In this document: piece after piece, positions 17,504 to 26,067 of the stretch
Layout: each line of letters opens with the position of its first letter
Position numbering within the stretch: position 1 is the first letter of the stretch
DNA from: Streptomyces asoensis
Lineage (GTDB): Bacteria; Actinomycetota; Actinomycetes; Streptomycetales; Streptomycetaceae
Direction: 5' to 3'
DNA: 64,000 bases
Assembly (NCBI RefSeq): GCF_016860545.1
Contig: NZ_BNEB01000002.1
Location: 1,240,001 to 1,304,000, forward strand
The notes under the pieces: generated by a model
What the model was told of the DNA's origin: nothing
The model's database searches: none
Seen by the model: only the letters and a program-made list of their open reading frames with translations
Translations under genes and position numbers: made by a program

Positions 17504-18307
17504 ATGACTTCCCCCCAGGCCGCCGCCCCCGGCCCCGTCGCCGCCCCGTCCGACCTCGGCGGCCGGACCGCTCTCGTCACCGGCGCGGCCGGCGGCATCG
17601 GACGCGCCTGCGCGCTGCGGCTCGCGGCCGCCGGCGCCAAGGTCCGCGCCGTCGACCGGGACGCGGCAGGGCTGGAGGCGCTCGCCGCGAGCGCGGCCGG
17701 CCTGCCCGGCCCGGTCGAACCGTACGTCCTGGACCTCACCGATCTGGAGGCCGCCGAAGCCGCCGCCGCCGGGACCGACGTCCTGGTCAACAACGCCGGG
17801 CTGCAACACGTGGCCCCCCTGGAGGAGTTCCCGCCGGACGTCTTCCACACGGTCCTCACCGTGATGCTGGAGGCGCCGTTCCGGCTCGTCCGCGGCGCCC
17901 TGCCCCACATGTACGGGCAGGGCTGGGGCCGCATCGTCAACGTGTCCTCGGTCCACGGACTGCGCGCCTCCGCCTACAAGTCGGCGTACGTGGCCGCAAA
18001 GCACGGGCTGGAGGGCCTCTCCAAGACCGCCGCCCTCGAAGGCGCACCCCACGGCGTGACCTCCAACTGCGTCAACCCCGCCTATGTGCGCACCCCGCTC
18101 GTCCAGCGGCAGCTCGCCGACCAGGCACGCACCCACGGCGTCCCCGAAGAGCGCGTGCTCACCGACGTGCTCCTGCGCGACAGCGCCGTCAAACGGCTCA
18201 TCGAACCCGAGGAGGTCGCCGAGGCCGTCGCCTACCTGTGCGGCCCGCAGACCTCCTTCGTGACGGGCACCTCACTGGTCCTCGACGGCGGCTGGACGGC
18301 GCACTGA
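17504..18307 (+). CDS. SDR-family 3-hydroxybutyrate dehydrogenase-like oxidoreductase
   Basis: A 267-residue classical short-chain dehydrogenase. It has the NAD-binding TGAAGGIG motif near residue 27, the NNAG strand, a catalytic Ser in NVSSVHGL and the YKSAYVAAKHG catalytic Tyr/Lys region. The C-terminal half has the CVNPAYVRTPLVQRQ and DSAVKRLIEPEEVAE segments that typify D-3-hydroxybutyrate dehydrogenase, which interconverts 3-hydroxybutyrate and acetoacetate in the storage-polymer/ketone-body pathway. TAGGGT lies six bases before the ATG, with GAGGA between, so both leaderless and led initiation are possible. Confidence 0.85.
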   Translation: MTSPQAAAPGPVAAPSDLGGRTALVTGAAGGIGRACALRLAAAGAKVRAVDRDAAGLEALAASAAGLPGPVEPYVLDLTDLEAAEAAAAGTDVLVNNAGLQHVAPLEEFPPDVFHTVLTVMLEAPFRLVRGALPHMYGQGWGRIVNVSSVHGLRASAYKSAYVAAKHGLEGLSKTAALEGAPHGVTSNCVNPAYVRTPLVQRQLADQARTHGVPEERVLTDVLLRDSAVKRLIEPEEVAEAVAYLCGPQTSFVTGTSLVLDGGWTAH

Positions 18308-18377
18308 GCGCCCCGCCGCCCCCCGCGCACGGAGTTGTCCACAGGCCTGACGGGGCGGCCGGGCGATGAGGAATCCT

Positions 18378-20345
18378 GTGACCATGTCCCGCGATCACAC
18401 GAAGGAAGCCACGGCGGCCCCCGGCCCCGCCCACGACGCCGACGCGCCGTTCCTCGAGCTGCTCGCCCGGGGCGCCGCCGCCGAGGCGTACGACCGGCCC
18501 GTGCTGCTCGCCCGCGCCGAAGGGGCGGACGGCGGACGGATCGCGGCCCTCGAACACGCCAAGGTCCTCGCTCTGCGGGTGCGCTCGGAGATCGAGGGCC
18601 GGCGCCGGCGGGAGGCCGAGCTGTCGGCGCTCTTCGAGACGGCCCACGACCTCGCGGGCCCGCGTGACGTGGACGCCGTGCTCCAGGCGATCGTGCAGCG
18701 GGCCCGCTCCCTGCTCGGCACCGACATCGCCTACCTCAGCCTGCACGACCCGGCCAGGGGCGACACCTACATGCGGGTCACCGAGGGCTCCGTCGCCGCC
18801 CGCTTCCAGCAGCTGCGCCTCGGCATGGGGGAGGGACTCGGCGGCCTGGTCGCGCAGACGGCCCGTCCCTACGTCACCGACGACTACTTCCGCGACGAGC
18901 GCTTCCGCCACACGACCACCATCGACGCGGGCGTGCGCGACGAGGGGCTGGTGGCGATCCTCGGGGTCCCGCTGACCCTCGGCCCCCAGGTCATCGGGGT
19001 GCTGTTCGCCGCCGACCGGCGCGCCCGGGTCTTCGAGCGGGAGCAGATCGCCCTGCTCGCCTCCTTCGCCGCGCTCGCCGCGGCCGCCATCGACACCGCC
19101 AATCTGCTCACCGAGACCCGCTCGGCGCTGGCCGGCCTGGAGCGCGCCAACGAGATCATCCAGGACCGCAGCGCGGTCATCGAGCGTGCCTCCGACGTCC
19201 ACGACCGGCTGGCCGAGCTGGTCCTGCGCGGCGGCGGGGTCCACGACGTGGCCGCCGCGGTGTCCGAGGTGCTCGACGGCACGGTGCGGTTCGAGGAGAG
19301 CGCCCCGGCGGACGCGCTCGAGACCTCCCGCGCGGACGGCCACGCGGTACGCCACCGGGACGACTGGATCGCGGCGGTGGCCGCCGGCGGAGAACTGCTC
19401 GGCGCCCTGGTGCTGCGCGGCCAGCCCGGCCTCGACCCGGTCGACCAGCGCACGCTGGAACGGGCCGCGATGGTCACGTCCCTGCTGCTCCTGGCCAGAC
19501 GGTCGGCCGCCGAGGCCGAACAGCGGGTGCGCGGCGAGCTCCTCGACGACCTGCTCGAGGCCCGTGACCGCGACCCGCGTCTCCTGCGCGAGCGCGCCGC
19601 CCGGCTGGACGCCGACCTCGACGCCACCCACGTCGTCCTCGCGGCCCGCCTCGACGCCCCCGCACCCGACGCCGACCAGGAGGCGGCCGCCCGGCGCCGG
19701 CTGTGGGCGGCCGCCTCCCACCTCGCCGCGACCCGGCACGGCCTGGCCGCCTCCCGCGACGGCGGCACGGTCCTGCTGCTGCCCCTCGGACGGGGCGACA
19801 CCGCCACCGGGCTGGCCCGCCGTACCGCGCTGCACCTCGGCACGGCCGTCCACGAAGCGGTCACCGTCGGGGCGTCCGCCCCGGTGCGCGGCCTCGCCGC
19901 CGACCCGGACACGGTGGTCGCCGCCTACGCCGAGGGCCGCCGCTGCCTCGACGCCCTGCGGCTGCTGGGCCGCTCCGGCGACGGGGCGGCGGCCGAGGAC
20001 TTCGGGTTCCTCGGGCTGCTCCTCGCCGGGGAACGGGACGTGGCGGGCTTCGTCGAACGCACCGTGGGAGGCGTCGTCGCCTACGACGAGCGGCGCGGCA
20101 CCGACCTGCTGCGTACCCTCGACGCGTATTTCGCGGCGGGCATGAGCCCGGCCCGCACCAAGGACGAACTCCACGTCCACGTCAACACGGTGGCCCAGCG
20201 ACTGGAGCGGATCGGTCGCCTCCTCGGCGAGGACTGGCAGAGCCCCGCGCGCGCCCTGGAGATCCAACTCGCTCTGAAACTGCACAGGTTGACGGCTGCG
20301 CCGTCCGCCGTCGCCATGCCGGTCCCGTCCGCGCCCTCTTCCTGA
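18378..20345 (+). CDS. GAF-domain PucR-family transcriptional regulator
   Basis: The start is taken at GTG 18378 (655 residues), with GAGGA five bases upstream; the ATG at 18384 is an alternative. An N-terminal helical region leads to a GAF domain (about residues 90-240: LFETAHDLAGPRDVDAVL, the LGTDIAYLSLHD strand, ILGVPLTLGPQVIGVLF). A helical connector and a degenerate GGDEF-like/CdaR central part follow. The C-terminal HTH_30 domain of PucR proteins contains LLRTLDAYFAAGMSPARTKDELHVHVNTVAQRLERI, given here as landmarks FAAGM...HVNTVAQRLERIG. PucR proteins often regulate nearby catabolic genes. Its immediate upstream neighbour is the hydroxybutyrate dehydrogenase-like gene, 70 bases away on the same strand. 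Confidence 0.85.
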   Translation: MTMSRDHTKEATAAPGPAHDADAPFLELLARGAAAEAYDRPVLLARAEGADGGRIAALEHAKVLALRVRSEIEGRRRREAELSALFETAHDLAGPRDVDAVLQAIVQRARSLLGTDIAYLSLHDPARGDTYMRVTEGSVAARFQQLRLGMGEGLGGLVAQTARPYVTDDYFRDERFRHTTTIDAGVRDEGLVAILGVPLTLGPQVIGVLFAADRRARVFEREQIALLASFAALAAAAIDTANLLTETRSALAGLERANEIIQDRSAVIERASDVHDRLAELVLRGGGVHDVAAAVSEVLDGTVRFEESAPADALETSRADGHAVRHRDDWIAAVAAGGELLGALVLRGQPGLDPVDQRTLERAAMVTSLLLLARRSAAEAEQRVRGELLDDLLEARDRDPRLLRERAARLDADLDATHVVLAARLDAPAPDADQEAAARRRLWAAASHLAATRHGLAASRDGGTVLLLPLGRGDTATGLARRTALHLGTAVHEAVTVGASAPVRGLAADPDTVVAAYAEGRRCLDALRLLGRSGDGAAAEDFGFLGLLLAGERDVAGFVERTVGGVVAYDERRGTDLLRTLDAYFAAGMSPARTKDELHVHVNTVAQRLERIGRLLGEDWQSPARALEIQLALKLHRLTAAPSAVAMPVPSAPSS

Positions 20346-20358
20346 CCCCCACGCGACG

Positions 20359-20389
20359 GCCCCCGTACGCGCGGTCGGCGTACGGGGGC
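20359..20389. terminator. Stem-loop terminator between PucR and MFS genes
   Basis: A perfect 12-base stem (20359-20370 with 20378-20389) with a seven-base loop lies 13 bases after the PucR stop. The MFS gene converges from the other side, ending at 20497. Confidence 0.75.
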
Positions 20390-20496
20390 GGCTGTGTCAC
20401 CGTGCGGCGGTCGTGGAAGCGGGGCCGCGGCCGGGCGGGGACGGGTCCGGCGGGGACGGTTTCGGGCTGGGAGGGGTCCGGGCGGTCCGGGAGGGA

Positions 20497-21942
20497 TCAC
20501 ATGGTGCGTGCGTCCGTCGCCGAGGGCCGCGCCCGTTCGGTGGCCGCGCCCGACGCGATGCCGGGTGTGCCGTCGCCGGGCATGCCGTCGCGGGCCGGGT
20601 CACCGCCGGCCGGGTCGCCGTCCGCGAGGTCGCGGTGGCGGGTCTCCTGGGCGACGCCCACGGCGACGACCGTCACCAGCGCAGCGGCGATCACGTACAG
20701 GGCTATCGGCGTCGAGCTGTCGTAGTCGGCGAGCAGCGCGGTGGCGATCAGCGGTGCCGGCGCGCCCGCGGCCACCGAGGCGAACTGGGCGCCGATGGAT
20801 GCTCCGGAGTAGCGCATCCGGGTCGCGAACATCTCGGAGAAGAAGGCCGCCTGGGGTGCGTACATCGCCCCGTGCAGCACCAGACCCACCGTCACCGCGA
20901 GGACGAGGCCGCCGAAGGCGCCGGTGTCGACGAGGGCGAAGAACGGGAACATCCAGAGCCCGATCCCGACCGCGCCCAGCAGATAGACCGGCCGCCGCCC
21001 GATCCGGTCGGAGAGCGCGCCCCAGGCGGGGATCACCGCGAAGTGCACGGCGGAGGCGATGAGTACGGCGTTGAGCGCGGTCTGCTTGGAGACGTCCGCC
21101 GCGGTGGTCGCGTACACCAGGATGAACGCCGTGATGACGTAGTAGGAGATGTTCTCCGCCATGCGCGCGCCCATCGCGACCAGCACGTCCCGCCAGTGGT
21201 GCCGCAGCACCGACACCAGCGGCAGCTGCTCGGCCCGCGCCGGAGCTTCCTTCCTGCGGGACTCGGCCTGCGCCAACGCCTGCCGGAACACGGGGGATTC
21301 GTCGACGGACAGCCGGATCCACAGACCGACGACCACCAGCACGCCGGAGAGCAGGAAGGGGATCCGCCAGCCCCAGGAGGCGAAGGCGGAGTCGGAGAGC
21401 ACGGCGGTCAGCAGGGACAGCACGCCGGTCGCGAGCAACTGCCCGGCGGGCGCGCCCGTCTGCGGCCAGGAGGCCCAGAACCCGCGTCGTCGCGCGTCCC
21501 CGTGCTCGGACACCAGCAGAACGGCTCCGCCCCACTCGCCGCCGAGCGCGAAGCCCTGGACCAGCCGCAGCGCGGTCAGCAGCACGGGGGCGGCGCTCCC
21601 GACCGTCGCGTGCGTCGGCAGCAGCCCGATCGCGAAGGTCGCCCCGCCCATCAGCAGCAGGCTCAGCACCAGCAGCTTCTTGCGCCCGAGCCGGTCCCCG
21701 AAGTGCCCGAAGACCAGGGCGCCCAGCGGTCGCGCGGCGAAGCCGACGGCGTAGGTCAGGAAGGAGAGCAGGGTGCCGACGAGCGGATCCGAGTCCGGGA
21801 AGAAGAGCTTGTTGAAGACCAGGGCGGCGGCGGAACCGTAGAGGAAGAAGTCGTACCACTCGATGGTGGTGCCGACGAGGGACGCGGCGACGATGCGCTT
21901 GAGGTTGTTCGGAGCTGGTGGAGCGGCTGCGGGCGACGACAT
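20497..21942 (-). CDS. MFS transporter, metabolite:H+ symporter (MHS) type
   Basis: The ATG at 21942 has AGGAAG eight bases upstream, giving 481 residues with 12 predicted helices. It shows the MHS hallmarks: VGTTIEWYDFFLYG in helix 1, GHFGDRLGRKK in the loop after helix 2, LRLVQGFALGGEWGGAVLL in helix 4-5 and SDRIGRRPVYL in the second half. MHS transporters (ProP, ShiA, KgtP, citrate carriers) use the proton gradient to import organic acids, betaines or aromatic acids. The substrate cannot be fixed from sequence. It is divergent from the type III PKS gene, which raises, without proof, the idea of a linked precursor or product. Confidence 0.88.
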   Translation of the reverse strand: MSSPAAAPPAPNNLKRIVAASLVGTTIEWYDFFLYGSAAALVFNKLFFPDSDPLVGTLLSFLTYAVGFAARPLGALVFGHFGDRLGRKKLLVLSLLLMGGATFAIGLLPTHATVGSAAPVLLTALRLVQGFALGGEWGGAVLLVSEHGDARRRGFWASWPQTGAPAGQLLATGVLSLLTAVLSDSAFASWGWRIPFLLSGVLVVVGLWIRLSVDESPVFRQALAQAESRRKEAPARAEQLPLVSVLRHHWRDVLVAMGARMAENISYYVITAFILVYATTAADVSKQTALNAVLIASAVHFAVIPAWGALSDRIGRRPVYLLGAVGIGLWMFPFFALVDTGAFGGLVLAVTVGLVLHGAMYAPQAAFFSEMFATRMRYSGASIGAQFASVAAGAPAPLIATALLADYDSSTPIALYVIAAALVTVVAVGVAQETRHRDLADGDPAGGDPARDGMPGDGTPGIASGAATERARPSATDARTM

Positions 21943-22343
21943 CGGCACCACTTCCTGGGGTGTGACGGGGACGATTGCGTGTCGCCACACCGTAGGAATC
22001 CGCACGTCAGAGACACATGTGGTGGGACACCATAGTTCTCCGCGCGGGGGTGCGTGCGGTCACCATGAGCGGCGTCGGCCGGACCTCGCGTGCTGACGGC
22101 GCGTCGGACGCGCTCCGCGGCACGGTCCCGAAGATCACCGCTTGGCCGGTGTGTGGCGTATCACGCCTTTTCATGGCCGCCCAAGTTGTGTGAGTCACAG
22201 CGGAAATGTCCCTTTGGCGGCCATGCTCGACGGAGACGGCGGCTCCCGGAGCGGAGCCCCTTGCCATGGGCGTCACGTACCGAAGTGGCCCATGACGCAG
22301 CCCTCCTGACGTTCCTCCTCTGCGCCCCGGAAAGGTGTCCAGC
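21943..22343. other. 401-base divergent intergenic region upstream of MFS and type III PKS genes
   Basis: No credible gene is present; reading frames here are shadows. It holds the two divergent promoters, a long interrupted inverted repeat (22172-22225, listed separately) and a smaller one, CATGGGC at 22265-22271 with GCCCATG at 22288-22294. The length and the A/T-richer stretch around 22160-22215 suggest regulatory content. Confidence 0.6.
22172..22225. repeat. Interrupted 13-base inverted repeat upstream of type III PKS gene
   Basis: CATGGCCGCCCAA at 22172-22184 is the reverse complement, with one mismatch, of 22213-22225. The 28-base interval contains TGTGAGTCACA, itself nearly palindromic. 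It could be a double operator or an RNA stem. It lies about 120 bases before the type III PKS start and 230 before the MFS start. Confidence 0.5.
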
Positions 22344-23528
22344 ATGGCCGCATACCTCTCTCCCCCTGCCGTGATACACGGTGAGAACGCCGTCGAGACC
22401 AGCCGGATCGTGGCCGAGGTGCGCGACCGGCACCCGAACGCCGCGTGGGCGCCGCGGATCGACGGGATCGCGGCGAGCACGGGCATCGAGACCCGCGGCT
22501 GGATGCTGCCGCTCGAGGCCGCCACCGCGCCCGGCAGTGCCGGGGCCCTCGGCGCCGTCGGCAGCGGAACCGCCCAAGAGGCCCTGGCCCGCGAGGGATT
22601 CACGCAGCAGGACGTGGACCGCGCGATCGCCGCCCTCGAGGCGATACCCGCGCCGCAGACCGTCCAGGAGCGCACCGCTCCCGCCTGGGAGGCCGTGCAG
22701 AACTACGGGGAGCGCGCGGCGCGCGGGGCCCTTCAGGCGGCCGGCCTCGACGCCGCTGACGTCGACTGTCTGATCACCAGTCACTCCACCACTCCGGCCC
22801 TGCCCGGTCTGGACGTGGCCCTGGCCGACAGGCTTCCCCTCCGCCGCGACGTGATGCTGCTGCCCGCCACCCAGTGGGCCTGTGTCGCGGGGACCCGCTC
22901 CCTGGCCCTGGCCGCCGATCTCGTGGCCGCGGACCCGGACCGCGTGGTCCTGGTGGTGATCGCGGAGGCCCTGAGCACGACCTACCAGCCCGCCGACGAC
23001 ACCCTGGAGTCCCTGATCGTCCGGCTGCTGTTCGCGGACACCGCGGTCGCCGCGGTGGTCACGGGCCGCCGGCGCACCGAGTCGGTGCTGCGCCTCGACG
23101 CGGCCTGGCACCACACCCTGCCCGGCACCCAGGACCTGCACCGCCTGGAGACGCGCGCGGACGGCACCCACTTCGTGATGGACCGGCGCGGGCCGCGCGC
23201 CGTCCAGGAGACGGTCACCGCGATGTGGGAGTGGCTGCGCGTGCGTTACCAGGACGACCCCGACGCCTGGCACCCCGACGTGCTCCTCGCGCACCCCGGC
23301 GGGACGCGGGTGCTGGAGTACATGGAGCAGACGATGCCCGACACCTGGCCCTCGGGGCTGCTGGACTTCAGCCGGGAGAGCTACACCAGCGGCAACCGCG
23401 GGGGCGCCGCCGTCTTCGACATCCTGCGCCGGGCGCACGACACCGGGCTGAAGCCGGGCAGCCGTGCCGTCCTGTACGCGGCGGCACCGGGACTCACGGC
23501 CACGGCCCTGGAAGGCGAGTGGCTGTAG
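22344..23528 (+). CDS. Type III polyketide synthase (chalcone/stilbene synthase family)
   Basis: The ATG at 22344 has GGAAAGG nine bases upstream, giving 394 residues. The thiolase-fold catalytic triad is complete: Cys180 in QWACVAGT, His317 in LAHPGG and Asn351 in SGNRGGA. The family's AEALSTTYQP and LLFADTAVAAVV segments are also present. Type III PKSs condense an acyl-CoA starter with malonyl-CoA extenders to pyrones, resorcinols or naphthalenes. Unlike RppA- or germicidin-synthase-type enzymes as I remember them, this one carries roughly 40 extra residues (about 62-110) with a helical EALAREGFTQQDVDRAI region before the first conserved helix. No tailoring enzyme adjoins it, so the product is unpredictable. 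Confidence 0.85.
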   Translation: MAAYLSPPAVIHGENAVETSRIVAEVRDRHPNAAWAPRIDGIAASTGIETRGWMLPLEAATAPGSAGALGAVGSGTAQEALAREGFTQQDVDRAIAALEAIPAPQTVQERTAPAWEAVQNYGERAARGALQAAGLDAADVDCLITSHSTTPALPGLDVALADRLPLRRDVMLLPATQWACVAGTRSLALAADLVAADPDRVVLVVIAEALSTTYQPADDTLESLIVRLLFADTAVAAVVTGRRRTESVLRLDAAWHHTLPGTQDLHRLETRADGTHFVMDRRGPRAVQETVTAMWEWLRVRYQDDPDAWHPDVLLAHPGGTRVLEYMEQTMPDTWPSGLLDFSRESYTSGNRGGAAVFDILRRAHDTGLKPGSRAVLYAAAPGLTATALEGEWL

Positions 23529-23639
23529 CGCGGGCGAGCGCCGCCCGGCCCGTCGTCGACGGGACCGGCTGACGCGTCCCCCTCGCGCCGTACACGCGTA
23601 CCCCGTCCGCCGGGCTGCCGTGTCACCGAGCCCGCCGTG

Positions 23640-25802
23640 TCAGCGCGCGACCTCCGCCCAGACCACCTTGCCGGTGTCCGTCCAGCGCACCCCCCACCGG
23701 GTGGTGAGCCGGTGCACGATGTGCAGGCCGCGCCCGCCGTCGTCGAGGAGACCGCCCGCGCTCAGCCGCGGCCGGCCGTTGCCCGCGTCGCCCACCTCGC
23801 ACAGCAGGCCGTGACCGGTCCGGATCAGCCGCACCGTGACGGGCCCCGCGGCGAAGCGCACCGCGTTGGTGACCAGCTCACTGACCAGCAGCGTCACGTC
23901 GTCCCGGGTGGCGCCCCTGGCACGCCACCGACGCAGCAGCGCACCGACGTGCTCGCGGGCCCGGGCCGGAGCGTCGCTGCGCGCCGGCAGCCGCCAGGTC
24001 GCGGTGTCCTCCTTGCGGTAGCCGATCATGCGCGCGAGCAGCAGGGTCACGTCGTCACGCTGGCGCACCGGCGCGAGGGTGGAGACGACGTGCCGGGCCG
24101 CCTGCTGCAAGGTGTCCCAGGGGTGCACCGCGGACACGGCCTCCGCCAGCCTGCCGATGCCCTCGTCGATCGACAGGGCCGGATCCTCCACCAGGCCGTC
24201 GGTGTAGAGGGCGAGCACGGAGCCCGGCGGCGCGGCGAAGGTGTGGACGTCGAACGGCTCCCGCAGGGCGAACTCGGCGCCCAGTCCGGGGTGCGGCGGG
24301 AGCGGGAGCGGGGCCGCCCTGCCGTCCGGCAGCATCAGCACCGGCGGCAGGTGGCCGGCGCTGGCCAGCGCCACGTCGTGGCCGACCGGGTCGTACAGGG
24401 CGATGCAGCAGGTGGAGCCGAGGGCGCTGTAGCCGGCCGCCAGTCCGGACTCCGCGTCGTCCAGCAGGCTGACGGTCTCGTCCAGGTGCTCCAGCACCTC
24501 GTCGGGCGCCAGCCCGGCGGAGAGCAGCGCGCGGGCCTCCATGCTCAGCTGGCCCATCGTCGCCGCGGCCCCGAGGCCGTGCCCGACGACGTCACCGACC
24601 ACCAGCGCGGTCCGGCCGTCGGGGAGCGGGAAGCTGTTGACCCAGTCGCCGCCGACGCCCGCGCTGTCCGGGGTGGCGGGCTGGTAGACGCTGGCGAACT
24701 CGACGGTGTGGCCGCCCGTCCGGGGCAGCAGCCGGCGCTGGAGGGCCAGTACCTGGGTGTGCTCGCGGTGGTGCTGGCGGGCCAGGTCGACGTGATGGGC
24801 GGTCCTCGCCACCAGTTCCTGGAGGTCGAACAACTCGCTGTCGCGGAAGGGGCGGTCCGCCCGCCGCCAGACCTCCGCCACGCCGAGCACGACGGGCGGT
24901 GTGCCGTCCAGCACGAGCGGTATGCACGCCACGCTCGCGGAACGGTCGCCGGGGACCAGGGCCCGGATCACCCGCGGACTGCCCAGCAGCCGTTCGACCG
25001 CCTGCCGGTCCGGTATGACGATGGCCTGCGGCGCGTCGTCGCGCCGTACCGCCTGGGCCAGCAGGCGACTCGCGTCGCTCGGCAGATCGCCGCCCGGCGT
25101 CACATAGCCCTCGGGCCACGCACGCTCCGGGACCAGCGCCGCCCGCCGGAGCCGGATGCGCCCCTGCGACTGCTCGGTGACCCCCTCGCCCGTCCACACG
25201 GCGAAGTCCAGGTCGACGGCGGCCACGTCGCCCCAGGCCAGCAGGGACTCCGCCAGCGACTGCGCGGTCTCGCCGATGTCCAGCGACGTGCCGATCGCGG
25301 TCTCCGCGGCGTACAGGTGCAGTCTCTTCGCCATCGCGATCAAGGAGACGGTCAGACCCTCCTGCGGAGCAGCGGCGGGCAGGATGCTCATGGAGACGAC
25401 CAGCTCCGAGCCGTCGCTCCGCCGCAGCCGCTGGATGCGGGCCACATGCGCCTCACCGATCTCCAGGACCTGCCGCAGGCGCCGCGTCACCGTCGGTACG
25501 TCCCCGGGCGGCAGGAGATCGGCGAAGGGGGTCCCGGACGCGGCGTCCAGCCCTGTGAACACGGCCGCGTCGAGGTTGCGGCGGGTGATCCTCAGTTCCT
25601 TGTCCAGATTGACGACGCCGAGGATCTGGTCGTGCCGTCCGCCCTCCGGGTCGTCGGGCACGGGCGGGGCGGCGGGCCGGTCGCCCTGCGCGTCGGCGGA
25701 CGCCGTGGCCGCCGAGGTCGCGCCGTGCGGGACGTAGCGCCCCAGAGCGCTGCTGACCAGCTCGAACGGCGACGAGGACGAGGGGGACGGCGTGGAGTCC
25801 AT
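23640..25802 (-). CDS. SpoIIE-family PP2C phosphatase with PAS, GAF and anti-sigma-like ATPase domains
   Basis: A 720-residue multidomain signalling protein. Residues about 60-160 are PAS-like (ILGVVNLDKELRITRRN). Residues 165-330 are GAF-like (AETAIGTSLDIGETAQSL, VIPDRQAVERLL). Residues 370-590 are the SpoIIE phosphatase with its metal motifs GVGGDWVNSF, VVGDVVGHG, LYTDGLVE and RQRDDVTLLL. Residues 600-720 are a GHKL ATPase of the RsbW/SpoIIAB type, with SELVTNAVRFA, EVGDAGNG and DDGGRGLHIV. Such fusions dephosphorylate anti-anti-sigma factors and may also bind or phosphorylate them, linking a sensed signal to alternative sigma factors. No partner STAS gene is in the window. It is convergent with the type III PKS. 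Confidence 0.92.
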   Translation of the reverse strand: MDSTPSPSSSSPFELVSSALGRYVPHGATSAATASADAQGDRPAAPPVPDDPEGGRHDQILGVVNLDKELRITRRNLDAAVFTGLDAASGTPFADLLPPGDVPTVTRRLRQVLEIGEAHVARIQRLRRSDGSELVVSMSILPAAAPQEGLTVSLIAMAKRLHLYAAETAIGTSLDIGETAQSLAESLLAWGDVAAVDLDFAVWTGEGVTEQSQGRIRLRRAALVPERAWPEGYVTPGGDLPSDASRLLAQAVRRDDAPQAIVIPDRQAVERLLGSPRVIRALVPGDRSASVACIPLVLDGTPPVVLGVAEVWRRADRPFRDSELFDLQELVARTAHHVDLARQHHREHTQVLALQRRLLPRTGGHTVEFASVYQPATPDSAGVGGDWVNSFPLPDGRTALVVGDVVGHGLGAAATMGQLSMEARALLSAGLAPDEVLEHLDETVSLLDDAESGLAAGYSALGSTCCIALYDPVGHDVALASAGHLPPVLMLPDGRAAPLPLPPHPGLGAEFALREPFDVHTFAAPPGSVLALYTDGLVEDPALSIDEGIGRLAEAVSAVHPWDTLQQAARHVVSTLAPVRQRDDVTLLLARMIGYRKEDTATWRLPARSDAPARAREHVGALLRRWRARGATRDDVTLLVSELVTNAVRFAAGPVTVRLIRTGHGLLCEVGDAGNGRPRLSAGGLLDDGGRGLHIVHRLTTRWGVRWTDTGKVVWAEVAR

Positions 25803-26067
25803 GCGGCTCTCTCGGCAATCCCCGGCACAGTGCCGGGGTCGTTACTCGGACCCGTGCGACAAGGCCCCGAGATCCCTCACCGCACACCTCATTGAATAAC
25901 ACCGGGGGTCGATCCGCCCACACCGGCGGGATCGCACCGTGACCGCCGTGCACACCGACGGTGAGGGAACAGGGCGCCCGGCGCCGCCCCGCCCACTCCG
26001 CACGGACACCGTCCACCGGGCCGACCGCCGCCGTCGCCCGCCCTCCACGCCGGCGTGGAGCCGTGGA

